A stretch of 64,000 nt of DNA from Chryseobacterium sp. JM1 (GCF_000737715.1 NZ_JPRN01000015.1:1-64000), one strand, 5' to 3'; counted from the stretch's first letter, positions 1 through 9,103 are shown. Made by a program: numbers and translations. Notes: generated by a model from the letters alone, not told the origin.

Positions 1-35
1 TTAATCCCGTATTTCTATTTGAGTTTTAAATGAAT

Positions 36-103
36 AAAGCATTTAATTCTTTATCAGCCCATGAATCTTATTCGGAGGCACTCTTAGTTTAATTAAATGC
101 TTT
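36..103. repeat. Inverted repeat, 13-bp perfect arms
   Basis: AAAGCATTTAATT at 36-48 is exactly complementary to 91-103, with a 42-nt loop. It lies beyond the 3' end of the minus-strand gene ending at 191. No clean T-tract follows, so a terminator role is uncertain. Confidence 0.5.
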
Positions 104-143
104 CTCTTTCTCTAAAATTAATAACTTTTATCCTCTGCTAATC

Positions 144-166
144 TAAAGGAGGGACTCGAAGCCACC
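144..166. repeat. Dispersed CTCGAAGCCACCA repeat, partial copy
   Basis: This carries the core CTCGAAGCCACCA, which is also found at 24594-24621 and 52925-52951. Here the left half (GGAGGGA) is degraded compared with the two fuller copies. It is intergenic. Confidence 0.55.
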
Positions 167-190
167 ATACCACTTCAGCAAAGACCGTTT

Positions 191-1735
191 TTAACTCTTC
201 CTCTTATACTTTACTTTCTGCTTAATAATCTCAATTACATCCACATTTTTCACCTTAGACTGCACCCATCCATGGATGTCAATATAGAACAGTGATCTCC
301 TGTAGTATTCATTTTTAGAGAATCCGTCAAGCACTTCATCAAAAGCCTCAAAAGCTTTCTGGTGCTGATCTAATACCAGGTTGTTAATGTTTTTGAAAAA
401 CTCAATGCTTTCAAAATGAAATGCTTCAGGTTTTTTCATCTTTCGGGCAAACTTCCGGGTAGAATTGATGAATTCATCATAGTCTTCATCGTTGCCTGAT
501 TCATATTTCGCCATTAAGATCAGGATTCTTGTGTGGAACAGAAGGTCTTCCTGAACGTTGCCTTTACACTCAACAACCTTCATGGAATATTCGATTGATT
601 TTTTAAACTTTTTGCTTCCGAAAAACATGGCTGCCATTTTCAGATAAAGAATCATAAAATGGTGCTCATCAATCCTTTCCCGAAGTCTTTCCATCTTCAG
701 CTCTATTTCAGGAATAAGTTTAGTTCCTGTAAAAAATTCACCTTTTACAAAATGAATGTTCATTAAAGTATTGTAATGGGTAAGAAAGATCAGGGACTGC
801 AGGTTTTCATTCTGGGCAAAATTCTGGGAGTTCACCATCGCATTGAAATTCTCAAAATGCTCCTCCAGAATATCAATATTTCCGTACAGGAACAGGATTT
901 TCAACAGATAAGTGTTTCCTTTGATATACCACACCGGATGACTGATGATCATCTCAGGTTTTTTATGAAACAGATCTACCCACTGATAGGCGTATTTCAG
1001 CGTGTATTTGTAATCCTGAAGCAACTGGTTTTTCCAGACATGGGCTTTGAAGTACCAAAGTTTTTCCGTGAAATTCAGTTTATCAAGTTTAATTTTCTGA
1101 ATCTGATCATTGAACAGGTGTAATACCTTTTCCCGGTCCGTATCATTTTTTACATAGCCATAGGTCAGCATTTCACTGTATAGTTTCAGCGAAAGATTAG
1201 ACAGTTCTGTCGCATAATGATTCTGTCGGCTGATTTCTGTAGACTGCTCGATCAGTTCATAGGCACGGCCTTCAATACTTCTGGTAATGAATTGTGATTC
1301 AATGACTTTTTCAAGATTGATGATCTCTGATGCAATGCTTTTTTCATCCAGCTCCAGGGCAGACTGTTTGGTTTTGTCCAGTATTTTTAAAGCCTGTTTA
1401 TAAAGCCCTTTCTGGTAAAGGATATTGGCAAAATCAAGCTGTTCCCGAAGCTGTATCCTGTAGTTCTGATGACTTGGATTCATTCGTAAGCTCACGAGAA
1501 TCTGTTTGTATAAATGAGCTTTCAGGTTGGAAAGCTGCTGTTTGGTAGAGATTTTTTTCTCGATGATGATCTGTTCATCATATTCCTTCATCTTATCCAG
1601 TTCCGAAAAAAGGAGCAGAAATTTAGCATCGACATTAATGCCGAGACGGTTCACGTAGAGCCTGAACTGACGTTTTTCAGAAGTGGTTAATGACTTAATC
1701 AGGACAAACAAAAAATCTTTCTGCAATTCTGCCAT
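191..1735 (-). CDS. Uncharacterised helical-repeat (TPR-like) protein
   Basis: This 514-residue protein has no signal peptide and no membrane segment. It appears almost entirely alpha-helical, with tetratricopeptide-like helix pairs such as GLYKQALKILDK near residue 110 and repeated aromatic and leucine spacing to the C-terminus. I do not recognise a named family; conserved flavobacterial hypothetical proteins of this type are known. The ATG at 1735 is the natural start (MAELQKDF). It diverges from leuA across about 146 bp. A scaffold or protein-interaction role is a guess from the repeats only. Confidence 0.75.
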   Translation of the reverse strand: MAELQKDFLFVLIKSLTTSEKRQFRLYVNRLGINVDAKFLLLFSELDKMKEYDEQIIIEKKISTKQQLSNLKAHLYKQILVSLRMNPSHQNYRIQLREQLDFANILYQKGLYKQALKILDKTKQSALELDEKSIASEIINLEKVIESQFITRSIEGRAYELIEQSTEISRQNHYATELSNLSLKLYSEMLTYGYVKNDTDREKVLHLFNDQIQKIKLDKLNFTEKLWYFKAHVWKNQLLQDYKYTLKYAYQWVDLFHKKPEMIISHPVWYIKGNTYLLKILFLYGNIDILEEHFENFNAMVNSQNFAQNENLQSLIFLTHYNTLMNIHFVKGEFFTGTKLIPEIELKMERLRERIDEHHFMILYLKMAAMFFGSKKFKKSIEYSMKVVECKGNVQEDLLFHTRILILMAKYESGNDEDYDEFINSTRKFARKMKKPEAFHFESIEFFKNINNLVLDQHQKAFEAFDEVLDGFSKNEYYRRSLFYIDIHGWVQSKVKNVDVIEIIKQKVKYKRKS

Positions 1736-1847
1736 TGTAAATTTATAAAATGTAATAAATTGATTATTAAATAAATGCGGCTATTTGATCGGCTGTTGAA
1801 TATTGTAATTTTCAGAAAAGATGAAAACGCAAAAATATTGTAAGCTG

Positions 1848-1862
1848 TAGTTTTGATCAAAA
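1848..1862 (+). promoter_or_regulatory. leuA promoter -7 box overlapped by a 12-bp palindrome
   Basis: TAGTTTTG at 1848-1855 fits the flavobacterial -7 consensus TAnnTTTG and lies 27 bp before leuA. The perfect palindrome TTTTGATCAAAA (1851-1862) overlaps it and could be an operator. I see no well-spaced -33 TTG. Confidence 0.45.
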
Positions 1863-1881
1863 TTAAGTAAAAAACTTCATT

Positions 1882-3045
1882 ATGAATTCCGAAAAAATCG
1901 AAATTTTTGATACTACGCTGAGGGATGGGGAACAGGTTCCCGGATGTAAACTGAATACAAAGCAAAAGCTGATGATCGCAGAGAGGCTCGATAAGCTAGG
2001 GATTGATGTAATAGAAGCTGGTTTCCCGATTTCAAGTCCCGGAGATTTTGAATCGGTTTCAGAAATTTCAAAGCTGGTCAAAAATGCGAAGGTCTGCGGA
2101 CTGACAAGAGCCAATAAAAAAGACATAGATGTAGCCGCGGAAGCATTGCGATATGCTAAAAGGCCGCGCATCCATACAGGAATCGGTACCTCAGATTCTC
2201 ATATTCAGTTTAAATTCAATTCAACCCGTGAAAATATTCTGGAACGTGCTGTAGAAGCTGTAAAATATGCCAAAAGCTACGTAGAAGATGTGGAATTTTA
2301 TGCTGAAGATGCCGGAAGAACAGACAATGCCTATCTGGCAAGGGTTTGTGAAGAAGTGATCAAAGCAGGAGCCACCGTTTTAAATATTCCTGATACTACA
2401 GGATATTGCCTTCCGGAAGAATATGGTCAGAAAATCAAATACCTGAAAGAAAATGTAAAAGGCATTGAAAAAGCAATTATTTCGTGCCATTGTCATAATG
2501 ATCTGGGACTTGCTACCGCTAATTCCATTGCAGGAGCGGTCAACGGAGCCCGCCAGATCGAATGTACCATCAACGGATTGGGGGAAAGAGCCGGAAACAC
2601 AGCTTTGGAAGAAGTGGTGATGATCTTAAAGCAGCATAAAGATTTAAACTTTCATACCGATATCAATTCAAAAATGCTGAATGAAATGAGTGTGATGGTT
2701 TCTGATTTGATGGGAATGCCGGTTCAGCCTAACAAAGCTATTGTCGGAGCCAATGCTTTTGCCCACAGTTCAGGAATTCACCAGGATGGGGTGATTAAAA
2801 ACAGAGAAACGTACGAAATTATAGATCCTGCGGAAGTAGGCGTAAATGCTTCATCGATTATTCTTACCGCGAGAAGCGGTCGTTCAGCATTAGCTTACCG
2901 TTTCAAGCACATCGGTTTCGATATCACGAAAAACGAACTTGATTTCTTATATCAGGAGTTTTTAAAGGTTGCCGATATGAAAAAAGAAGTGAAAAACGAC
3001 GATCTGTACATGATCATGGAAGTCTGCAGCCGTAAAATAGTATAG
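1882..3045 (+). CDS. leuA: 2-isopropylmalate synthase, short form
   Basis: It condenses acetyl-CoA with 2-oxoisovalerate, the committed step of leucine synthesis. The catalytic signature DTTLRDGEQ is at residues 10-18, and the metal-binding HxH is H203/H205 in CHCHNDLG. It has 387 residues, whereas the classical E. coli enzyme is about 520; the missing part corresponds to the C-terminal leucine-binding regulatory domain. It is first in a leuA-leuC-leuD-leuB run, with leuC starting about 20 bp later. Lack of that domain suggests weak or no direct leucine feedback (inference). Homocitrate or citramalate synthase are the alternatives, but the leu neighbours decide the call. Confidence 0.95.
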   Translation: MNSEKIEIFDTTLRDGEQVPGCKLNTKQKLMIAERLDKLGIDVIEAGFPISSPGDFESVSEISKLVKNAKVCGLTRANKKDIDVAAEALRYAKRPRIHTGIGTSDSHIQFKFNSTRENILERAVEAVKYAKSYVEDVEFYAEDAGRTDNAYLARVCEEVIKAGATVLNIPDTTGYCLPEEYGQKIKYLKENVKGIEKAIISCHCHNDLGLATANSIAGAVNGARQIECTINGLGERAGNTALEEVVMILKQHKDLNFHTDINSKMLNEMSVMVSDLMGMPVQPNKAIVGANAFAHSSGIHQDGVIKNRETYEIIDPAEVGVNASSIILTARSGRSALAYRFKHIGFDITKNELDFLYQEFLKVADMKKEVKNDDLYMIMEVCSRKIV

Positions 3046-3066
3046 GGATTGATTTTAATATTGAAT

Positions 3067-4455
3067 ATGGATAATAATAGAAAGACACTTTTTGATAAAG
3101 TTTGGGATGCTCACGTTGTGGAAACGGTTCCGGACGGACCTCAAATCATTTATATAGACAAACATCTGATTCATGAGGTAACCAGTCCTCAGGCTTTTGC
3201 TGAACTTGAAGCCAGAAATCTTGAAGTTTTCAGACCTAAACAGATCGTTGCTACGGCAGATCACAATGTTCCGACTCTGAATCAGGAGCAGCCGATCCGG
3301 GATGAGTTATCAAGAAACCAGGTGGAGCAGCTTACGGAAAACTGTAAAAAGAATAATGTTGAATTATTCGGATTGGGGCATCAGTACCAGGGAATTGTAC
3401 ACATTATTGCCCCAGAACTGGGTATTACTCAGCCGGGAATGAGTATCGTTTGCGGAGACAGTCATACTTCTACGCATGGTGCTTTTGGCGCTATTGCTTT
3501 CGGTATCGGAACCAGTCAGGTGGCGCAGGTTTTTGCCAGTCAGTGTCTGTTACTCAATAAACCTAAATCTATGAGAATCACCGTCAATGGAAAGCTGAAT
3601 GAAAATGTTCAGTCAAAAGATGTGATTCTGTATATTATTTCTAAAATCGGAACCGATGGCGGAACAGGATATTTCTGCGAATACGCCGGAAACGTTTTCG
3701 AAGAGATGTCCATGGAAGGAAGAATGACCGTCTGCAATATGAGCATTGAAATGGGAGCCAGAGGCGGAATGATCGCACCGGACGAAACCACGTTTGAATA
3801 TGTAAAAGGAAGAACATTTGCGCCAAAAGGTGAGGAGTGGACTGATAAACTGGAATATTGGAAAACGCTGAAAACCGATGAAGGAGCCGTTTTTGACAAA
3901 GAATTAACCTTTGATGCCTCAGAGATATTTCCAATGATTACTTACGGAACCAACCCGGGAATGGGAATTTCAGTCCATGAAGTTATTCCGGTCCCACAGA
4001 ATGAATCTGAAGAAAAAGCTCTTCAGTATATGGGACTGAAAGCCGGACAGGAGGTTTCAGGGATTAAGGTTCATCATGTATTTATCGGAAGCTGTACCAA
4101 TGCGAGGATAGAAGATTTCCGTTCTGCCGCTCAGTATATTAAAGGGAAAAATAAATCAGAGAATGTAAAAGCCCTGATCGTTCCGGGTTCTCAGCAGGTC
4201 GTTAAACAGATTTATGAAGAAGGTTTGGATAAAATTTTCAATGATGCAGGATTTCAGATACGCCAGCCGGGATGTTCAGCCTGTTTAGCTATGAATGATG
4301 ATAAAATTCCGGAAGGTGAATATTGTGTTTCTACCTCCAACCGGAATTTCGAAGGCAGACAGGGACAAGGAGCAAGAACGATCCTCGCCAGTCCGCTTAC
4401 CGCAGCCAAAGCAGCGATAGAAGGTAGAATTTCAGCTTTTGAAAGCTTAAACTAA
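3067..4455 (+). CDS. leuC: 3-isopropylmalate dehydratase, large subunit
   Basis: It isomerises 2- to 3-isopropylmalate together with LeuD, using a 4Fe-4S cluster. The aconitase-type cluster cysteines are C343 (GSCTNARIEDFR) and C403/C406 (GCSACLAMN); CGDSHTSTHGAFG is the active-site loop. I start at ATG 3067, giving MDNNRKTLFDKVWDAHVV, which matches the usual LeuC N-terminus (462 residues). An in-frame TTG at 3049 would add six residues with no family support. It is cotranscribed with leuA and leuD. Confidence 0.95.
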   Translation: MDNNRKTLFDKVWDAHVVETVPDGPQIIYIDKHLIHEVTSPQAFAELEARNLEVFRPKQIVATADHNVPTLNQEQPIRDELSRNQVEQLTENCKKNNVELFGLGHQYQGIVHIIAPELGITQPGMSIVCGDSHTSTHGAFGAIAFGIGTSQVAQVFASQCLLLNKPKSMRITVNGKLNENVQSKDVILYIISKIGTDGGTGYFCEYAGNVFEEMSMEGRMTVCNMSIEMGARGGMIAPDETTFEYVKGRTFAPKGEEWTDKLEYWKTLKTDEGAVFDKELTFDASEIFPMITYGTNPGMGISVHEVIPVPQNESEEKALQYMGLKAGQEVSGIKVHHVFIGSCTNARIEDFRSAAQYIKGKNKSENVKALIVPGSQQVVKQIYEEGLDKIFNDAGFQIRQPGCSACLAMNDDKIPEGEYCVSTSNRNFEGRQGQGARTILASPLTAAKAAIEGRISAFESLN

Positions 4456-4469
4456 AAGATCAAGACGTA

Positions 4470-5075
4470 ATGCAAAAATTAAAACATATAACATCCCGCG
4501 CGGTACCATTGCCGGCGGAAAATATAGATACAGACCAGATTATTCCTGCCAGATTCCTGAAAAGCATTGACAGAAAAGGCTTTGGAGAAAATCTTTTCAG
4601 AGACTGGAGGTTTAATATGCACACAGGAGAACCTAATCCTGATTTTGTGTTGAACAATACCAGATACAGCGGGGAAATCCTGGTTGCAGGAAATAATTTC
4701 GGTTGTGGAAGCAGCAGGGAACATGCCGCGTGGTCTTTGACGGATTATGGATTTAAAGTCATTGTATCAAGTTATTTTGCGGATATTTTTAAAGGTAACG
4801 CCTTAAACAACGGACTTCTTCCTGTAAAAGTTTCAGAAGAATTTTTAAAAGAAATTTTAAAAAATACTACAGAAAATCCTGAATCTGAAATTGATGTGGA
4901 TGTAGAACAGCAAACGATCAGTTTTAATGGAAAAACAGAAACTTTTGAACTTGATTCCTATAAAAAAATATGCCTTCTCAACGGCTATGATGATATTGAT
5001 TTTTTAATCAGCAAAAAACAGGCGATAAAACAGTTTGAACTAAAAACACAAAAGTATGAGCAACAGTTATTTTAA
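4470..5075 (+). CDS. leuD: 3-isopropylmalate dehydratase, small subunit
   Basis: This 201-residue swivel-domain subunit pairs with LeuC. Diagnostic features are the N-terminal NIDTDQIIPARFLK-type segment and the substrate-recognition loop GCGSSREHAAW near residue 80. Its length is typical for bacterial LeuD. Its last 20 nt overlap the start of leuB in another frame, suggesting coupled translation. Confidence 0.95.
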   Translation: MQKLKHITSRAVPLPAENIDTDQIIPARFLKSIDRKGFGENLFRDWRFNMHTGEPNPDFVLNNTRYSGEILVAGNNFGCGSSREHAAWSLTDYGFKVIVSSYFADIFKGNALNNGLLPVKVSEEFLKEILKNTTENPESEIDVDVEQQTISFNGKTETFELDSYKKICLLNGYDDIDFLISKKQAIKQFELKTQKYEQQLF

Positions 5076-6180
5076 AATTGCGGTCCTTCCCGGAGACGGG
5101 ATTGGGCCAGAAGTAGTCGGCGAAAGCATTAAAATACTGGATGCTGTGGCGGAAGTTTTTAAATGTAATTTTCAGTTTTCCTATGGATTAATGGGTGCTG
5201 AAGCTATTTTTAAAACGGGCGATCCGCTGCCTGATGAGACATTGAACATCTGCAGAGATTCTGATGCAGTTCTGTTCGGAGCCATCGGAGATCCGGTTTT
5301 CGACAATAATCCTGAAGCTAAAGTAAGACCTGAACAGGGTTTATTGAAACTTCGTAAAGAACTGGGACTATATGCGAACATCAGACCTTTGAAAACCTAT
5401 GCATCACTGATTGACAAGAGTCCTTTAAAAAGAGATATTATTGAAGGAACGGATATTCAGATCTTCAGGGAACTCGTGAGCGGAATCTATTTCGGTGAAA
5501 AATTTACAGATCCTGATGGAAAATACGCTTATGATGTCTGTAAATACAGCACAGAAGAGATTATTCCTATCGCACACATGGCCTTTAGAGAAGCAGAAAA
5601 AAGAAATAAAAAACTGACCCTTATCGACAAAGCTAATGTTTTGGATACTTCTAGGCTTTGGAGAAAAACCTGCCAGAAAATAGCGTCTCAATATCCTGAT
5701 GTGCAGCTGGATTATTTGTTTGTAGATAATGCAGCGATGCAGCTGATCCTTAATCCGAAGCAATTTGATGTGATTCTGACAGAAAATATGTTCGGAGACA
5801 TTATTTCTGATGAAGCGAGCGTTATCGGTGGCTCTATCGGACTTTTACCTTCTGCGTCGATAGGTGAGGAGAATGCATTGTTTGAGCCTATTCACGGGTC
5901 TTATCCCCAGGCAAAAGGAAAAGGTATTGCCAATCCTGTAGCATCAATCTTAAGTACAGCTATGATGCTTGATTATCTTGAACTCCCGGAAGCTGCAGAA
6001 AAATTGAGAAGAGCGGTGGAGCATGCTATAGAAAACAGGTATGTGACCATAGATCTTAATTCGGAGCAGCATTATTCCACCAGTGAAGTGGGAAGTTTTA
6101 TCGCAGATTATATTAAGTATTCTGAGAAATCCTATTACAATTTCGAGAATATTAAAATCGGAAAATCCACCATCGTATGA
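5056..6180 (+). CDS. leuB: 3-isopropylmalate dehydrogenase
   Basis: It oxidises and decarboxylates 3-isopropylmalate to 2-oxoisocaproate with NAD. The N-terminal LPGDGIGPEV, the metal-binding aspartates in DIISDEAS and the GGSIGLLPSASIG loop are all present in this 374-residue protein. The ATG at 5056 overlaps leuD by 20 nt. It is the last gene of the leu operon; no strong terminator stands directly behind it. Confidence 0.95.
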   Translation: MSNSYFKIAVLPGDGIGPEVVGESIKILDAVAEVFKCNFQFSYGLMGAEAIFKTGDPLPDETLNICRDSDAVLFGAIGDPVFDNNPEAKVRPEQGLLKLRKELGLYANIRPLKTYASLIDKSPLKRDIIEGTDIQIFRELVSGIYFGEKFTDPDGKYAYDVCKYSTEEIIPIAHMAFREAEKRNKKLTLIDKANVLDTSRLWRKTCQKIASQYPDVQLDYLFVDNAAMQLILNPKQFDVILTENMFGDIISDEASVIGGSIGLLPSASIGEENALFEPIHGSYPQAKGKGIANPVASILSTAMMLDYLELPEAAEKLRRAVEHAIENRYVTIDLNSEQHYSTSEVGSFIADYIKYSEKSYYNFENIKIGKSTIV

Positions 6181-6620
6181 TCATTTAAGTCCATATAATA
6201 ATAGATTAGTAAGAAAGGTTCTGTTCATGTATTTGAGCGGAATCTTTCTGTTTCTGTCGGCTTACTTTTCTTATCTCCCGCAGATTTCTCAGGTGACACA
6301 GATTTTCATTTCAAGCTTTTTTAAACATTAAGATCAGTGAAGGATATAAGGTAAGTTAAGAAAAAATCAAATGATTTTTTAAGCCGTAAATCTTAAAGCG
6401 AAGCTAAACCTTAATATTCTTATAACCTTAATGAGCCTTAATGGTTTAAGATTCTCTTTCCATCAGATTACACAGATCATGTGTTTTTTAGCTGTCATCA
6501 GTAAAAATCTTCGATTTTTATAAAACTTAAGTGCTCTTCTCTGCAGCTTGAATTTAAACTTGAAATAAACTTAAGTGTTCAAAAAGCTTTTGTGACTTTT
6601 GTGGTTAAAAAAAATCAATA
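6181..6620. other. Intergenic, repeat-rich, no gene
   Basis: About 440 bp after leuB holds no credible gene. It contains AT-rich repeat-like text typical of flavobacterial intergenic DNA: GCAGATTTCTCAGG with CACAGATTTTC near 6280, CCTTAATGAGCCTTAATGG near 6430, AGATTACACAGATC near 6467, two AACTTAAGTG copies near 6526 and 6567, and CTTTTGTGACTTTTGTGG near 6586. Confidence 0.5.
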
Positions 6621-6652
6621 AAAAGGTTCCACTCAAATGAGCAGAACCTTTT
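6621..6652 (-). terminator. Terminator of the 8494-6656 minus-strand operon
   Basis: AAAAGGTTC (6621-6629) pairs with GAACCTTTT (6644-6652), extended by CTCA/TGAG inside the loop. On the minus strand it follows the gene ending at 6656 and is followed by T-rich sequence. Confidence 0.8.
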
Positions 6653-6655
6653 GGT

Positions 6656-6838
6656 TTATTTTTTAGTATTATCCGTTTTCCCTGATTTGTTTTTAGAAGA
6701 CTTCTGAACATCTTCTTTGTCAATATCAGGCGGGTTGCTTTTTTCTGAGGAAGCAGGAATATTCTGAAAATCCTGATTCTGTTTTTTCGTTTCTGCTGAA
6801 TTGGCAGATTCCTTTTTTTTGTTGTCTTCTGAATTCAT
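6656..6838 (-). CDS. Small lysine- and serine-rich hypothetical protein
   Basis: It encodes 60 residues, very hydrophilic and low in complexity (K, S, N, D, E), probably disordered, with no signal or membrane segment. It is supported by its position: 12 bp after the DUF4230 gene on the same strand and 4 bp before a strong terminator. No function can be read. A non-coding 3' tail is the alternative. Confidence 0.5.
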   Translation of the reverse strand: MNSEDNKKKESANSAETKKQNQDFQNIPASSEKSNPPDIDKEDVQKSSKNKSGKTDNTKK

Positions 6839-6850
6839 AGCTTAAAATTT

Positions 6851-7459
6851 TTAGAGTCCTAGAACACCGAGCTTGCCGGTTTCATCTTCTATGGTATAAT
6901 TCAAAGCTTTTGCCAAAACGAAAATATTATTAAGATTTTCCATTAATTGTTTGCGCCCTTCGGTTCTCAATTGATTCTGATTAACGGAATTAATTGCGGT
7001 TTCCTTTGCTTTCTGGGTTACATTTTTAATATCTTTTTCAGAAATTCTGTTGATAAAAGAATCATCCATCGACTGAATCTCAACGCTTGGCGTAATTCTG
7101 ATATCTGCGTCAGGAAGTGCCGTAATCACCAGTTTTTTGTTGATAGAATCCACTTCGATCTTCATTTTGTTAAGATCATAGGAAACCTGTGCATTGGTTT
7201 TGGTGTACGTGATAATGCTGTTGTTTGAAATTTCTTTTCCAAACACCTCGTAGCCCATTTTAGTTTTCTGCATGCTGGAGATGTCCTGTTCCATGACCAC
7301 CATTTTGTTCATCTTGGAAATTTGGTTGGTCAGGATATAATAATCTGACTTTTCCGTCTTTTCGCTTAGATTAAAACATGATTTTAGTCCGAAAAACAGA
7401 ATCAGCATCACGAGAATTCCCGCTGCGAATGATATAATTACTTTATAATTTCTCAACAC
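6851..7459 (-). CDS. DUF4230 membrane-anchored protein
   Basis: This 202-residue protein has one N-terminal membrane anchor (about residues 7-25, IISFAAGILVMLILFFGL), then a soluble domain I recognise as DUF4230, common in Bacteroidota and of unknown function. The start is GTG at 7459; the TAG stop of the upstream thioredoxin-like gene overlaps it by one base, indicating translational coupling. It probably faces the periplasm. Confidence 0.8.
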   Translation of the reverse strand: MLRNYKVIISFAAGILVMLILFFGLKSCFNLSEKTEKSDYYILTNQISKMNKMVVMEQDISSMQKTKMGYEVFGKEISNNSIITYTKTNAQVSYDLNKMKIEVDSINKKLVITALPDADIRITPSVEIQSMDDSFINRISEKDIKNVTQKAKETAINSVNQNQLRTEGRKQLMENLNNIFVLAKALNYTIEDETGKLGVLGL

Positions 7460-8025
7460 TATTTGCCAAAGATTTCTTTGATTACAGAACTGTCATCTTT
7501 TTTCACAATTTCAACCAGATCTCTTTCAATATATCCGGAGGTTGGCATTTCTATGATTCTTCCAATCTCTGTACCATATTTTTCTACGATAATAGTCGGA
7601 ACTTTCTGAATATTGTAACGTACTTCATCTCCGGTAGGAGACTCTTTTTTACGGTTAACAGCAATGATGGTTACCTTATTGTCAGGATATTTTAAATCTT
7701 CCAGGATCTTCATCAGCCTTGGAAAATCTCTGTGACTGTCCTCGCACCAGGTTCCCATAAAAACAACCAGTGAATAAGTATTGAATTTGGCCTTTCTCAG
7801 TTGATCTATAGCTTTCTGATCTACAGCATATTCATCATGCTCTTTCACATACCAGTCTGCATATGGCGCTTTTAGAAACTGCTCTTTGAATTGGTTTCCT
7901 AAAAGCATTTTGCCATCATTCTGAGTTTCCACTTCACGGTTCATCACCACTTTCTGGGCGCTGAACTGCTGTGAAGCCAGAAAAAGACCTGAAACGGCAA
8001 CAATATTGGTAATAAATTTTTTCAT
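7459..8025 (-). CDS. Periplasmic thioredoxin-like protein with a single active-site cysteine
   Basis: It has 188 residues with an N-terminal signal peptide (to about residue 23). The thioredoxin fold is shown by GTWCEDSH with C94 and the cis-proline KVPT (P143). The second cysteine of the usual CxxC is a serine and no other cysteine is present, so it cannot act as a classical dithiol reductase; a monothiol or mixed-disulfide role is possible (inference). It lies 1 bp from the pyrophosphohydrolase gene and overlaps the DUF4230 gene. Confidence 0.8.
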   Translation of the reverse strand: MKKFITNIVAVSGLFLASQQFSAQKVVMNREVETQNDGKMLLGNQFKEQFLKAPYADWYVKEHDEYAVDQKAIDQLRKAKFNTYSLVVFMGTWCEDSHRDFPRLMKILEDLKYPDNKVTIIAVNRKKESPTGDEVRYNIQKVPTIIVEKYGTEIGRIIEMPTSGYIERDLVEIVKKDDSSVIKEIFGK

Positions 8026-8026
8026 A

Positions 8027-8494
8027 TTATTTTTCGATGATTGTTTTTAAATCTGCAGGGGAGTAGTACTTATTCTTAAGAACTTTATGGTCTGCTTTTC
8101 TGTAGACATTAAATTTCTCTCCTGATTTTTCATAAAAAGATTCTACTCCTTTTTCTTTATAAAATGCTACAGTTTCCTCTGCCTGTTCTTCATTGTCGCA
8201 GGCTTTAGACATATTGGAACGCTGTACTTCGTTGAATAGCTCTACAAATTTACTGCCAAGTCCGAATTCAAGGACAGCACCGCTCAGTACATACTGAAGA
8301 TCACACAGGGCATCAGCAATTTCTACGATATCATTATCAGCAATAGCCTGCTTCAGTTCATTTAATTCTTCCTGCAAAAGTTCAACTCTAAGATTGCATC
8401 TTTCCTGAGAAGGGATCTGTGGTGTATCTAAAATAGGGGCTTTAAAAGTGGTGTGGAATTCTGCAACTTGGTTCAGACTATCAATTTTATCCAT
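8027..8494 (-). CDS. Nucleoside triphosphate pyrophosphohydrolase-like (MazG/HisE fold)
   Basis: This 155-residue all-helical protein has the metal-binding pattern EELNELKQAIADND then EIADALCDLQY, typical of the all-alpha NTP pyrophosphatase and phosphoribosyl-ATP pyrophosphohydrolase superfamily. The substrate cannot be read from sequence; house-cleaning of non-canonical nucleotides is the usual role. No his genes are nearby, which argues against HisE. It is the first gene of the 8494-6656 operon. Confidence 0.8.
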   Translation of the reverse strand: MDKIDSLNQVAEFHTTFKAPILDTPQIPSQERCNLRVELLQEELNELKQAIADNDIVEIADALCDLQYVLSGAVLEFGLGSKFVELFNEVQRSNMSKACDNEEQAEETVAFYKEKGVESFYEKSGEKFNVYRKADHKVLKNKYYSPADLKTIIEK

Positions 8495-8579
8495 GAATTT
8501 TATTATTTACAGCAAAGATAGAAAACGATTTTGGAAAATTTGTAATGGAGACTGCATATTGTGGCCATAGGTCCATGAA

Positions 8580-8607
8580 AAATCCACAGCGTGAAAACTG
8601 TGGATTT
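8580..8607 (-). terminator. Terminator after the zinc-ribbon gene
   Basis: AAATCCACAG (8580-8589) pairs with CTGTGGATTT (8598-8607); on the minus strand the stem is followed by TTTTT. It lies about 65 bp beyond the stop at 8674. Confidence 0.75.
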
Positions 8608-8673
8608 GTTATGAATGATCTTCTGAATTTCAAGTATCCAGGAAGAAATTTTGCCTATTGTATTCAAAATGAA

Positions 8674-9093
8674 TTATTCCGAATCTTCATATTTCCAGAC
8701 ACCTGAGATGTTTAAGACCGTCAGTCCCGGTTGCTTTTCCCCATAACTGAATACTATGATGTATTTTGAATGACAGGATTCGCATTGGGTTCCGAAGTAT
8801 AAAGTGGGTAAATCCATAACCGTTAATGCTCCGGAATGAATCATCCTGGCTGAAGTTTCGGTGACCATTTTGTTTTTTAATAATTCCGTTTTTGATAATA
8901 CTTTGTCCTCACTGTAAATCTGAAAGATCGGAAATCCGGATTCGTAAGGCCTTATTGTAAAGGTATTGGCATGCCCGCAATCATAACACGTGAATGTCGT
9001 TACAGCAGCCGGAATGATTTCTTCATTGCTGAAAAAATTCTTGGCGATAAGAGCCTGCGGGCCAATACTTATTTTTTTTGAGATTGAATACAT
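8674..9093 (-). CDS. Hypothetical protein with a probable zinc ribbon
   Basis: This 139-residue protein has no signal peptide and two CxxC pairs: C36/C39 in TCYDCGH and C104/C107 in QCESCH. This spacing suggests a zinc-binding knuckle. No family name is recognised. It lies 10 bp downstream of the lipoprotein gene on the same strand, so they are probably cotranscribed. Confidence 0.7.
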   Translation of the reverse strand: MYSISKKISIGPQALIAKNFFSNEEIIPAAVTTFTCYDCGHANTFTIRPYESGFPIFQIYSEDKVLSKTELLKNKMVTETSARMIHSGALTVMDLPTLYFGTQCESCHSKYIIVFSYGEKQPGLTVLNISGVWKYEDSE

Positions 9094-9103
9094 GTACGTT
9101 TAT

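Noticed and set aside
6083..6331. 82-codon frame overlapping the leuB 3' end
   Set aside because: Overlaps conserved leuB sequence and ends in AT-rich intergenic repeat text.
8027..8494. hisE (phosphoribosyl-ATP pyrophosphohydrolase)
   Set aside because: Fold matches, but no histidine genes are near and the length and C-terminus differ; called at superfamily level.
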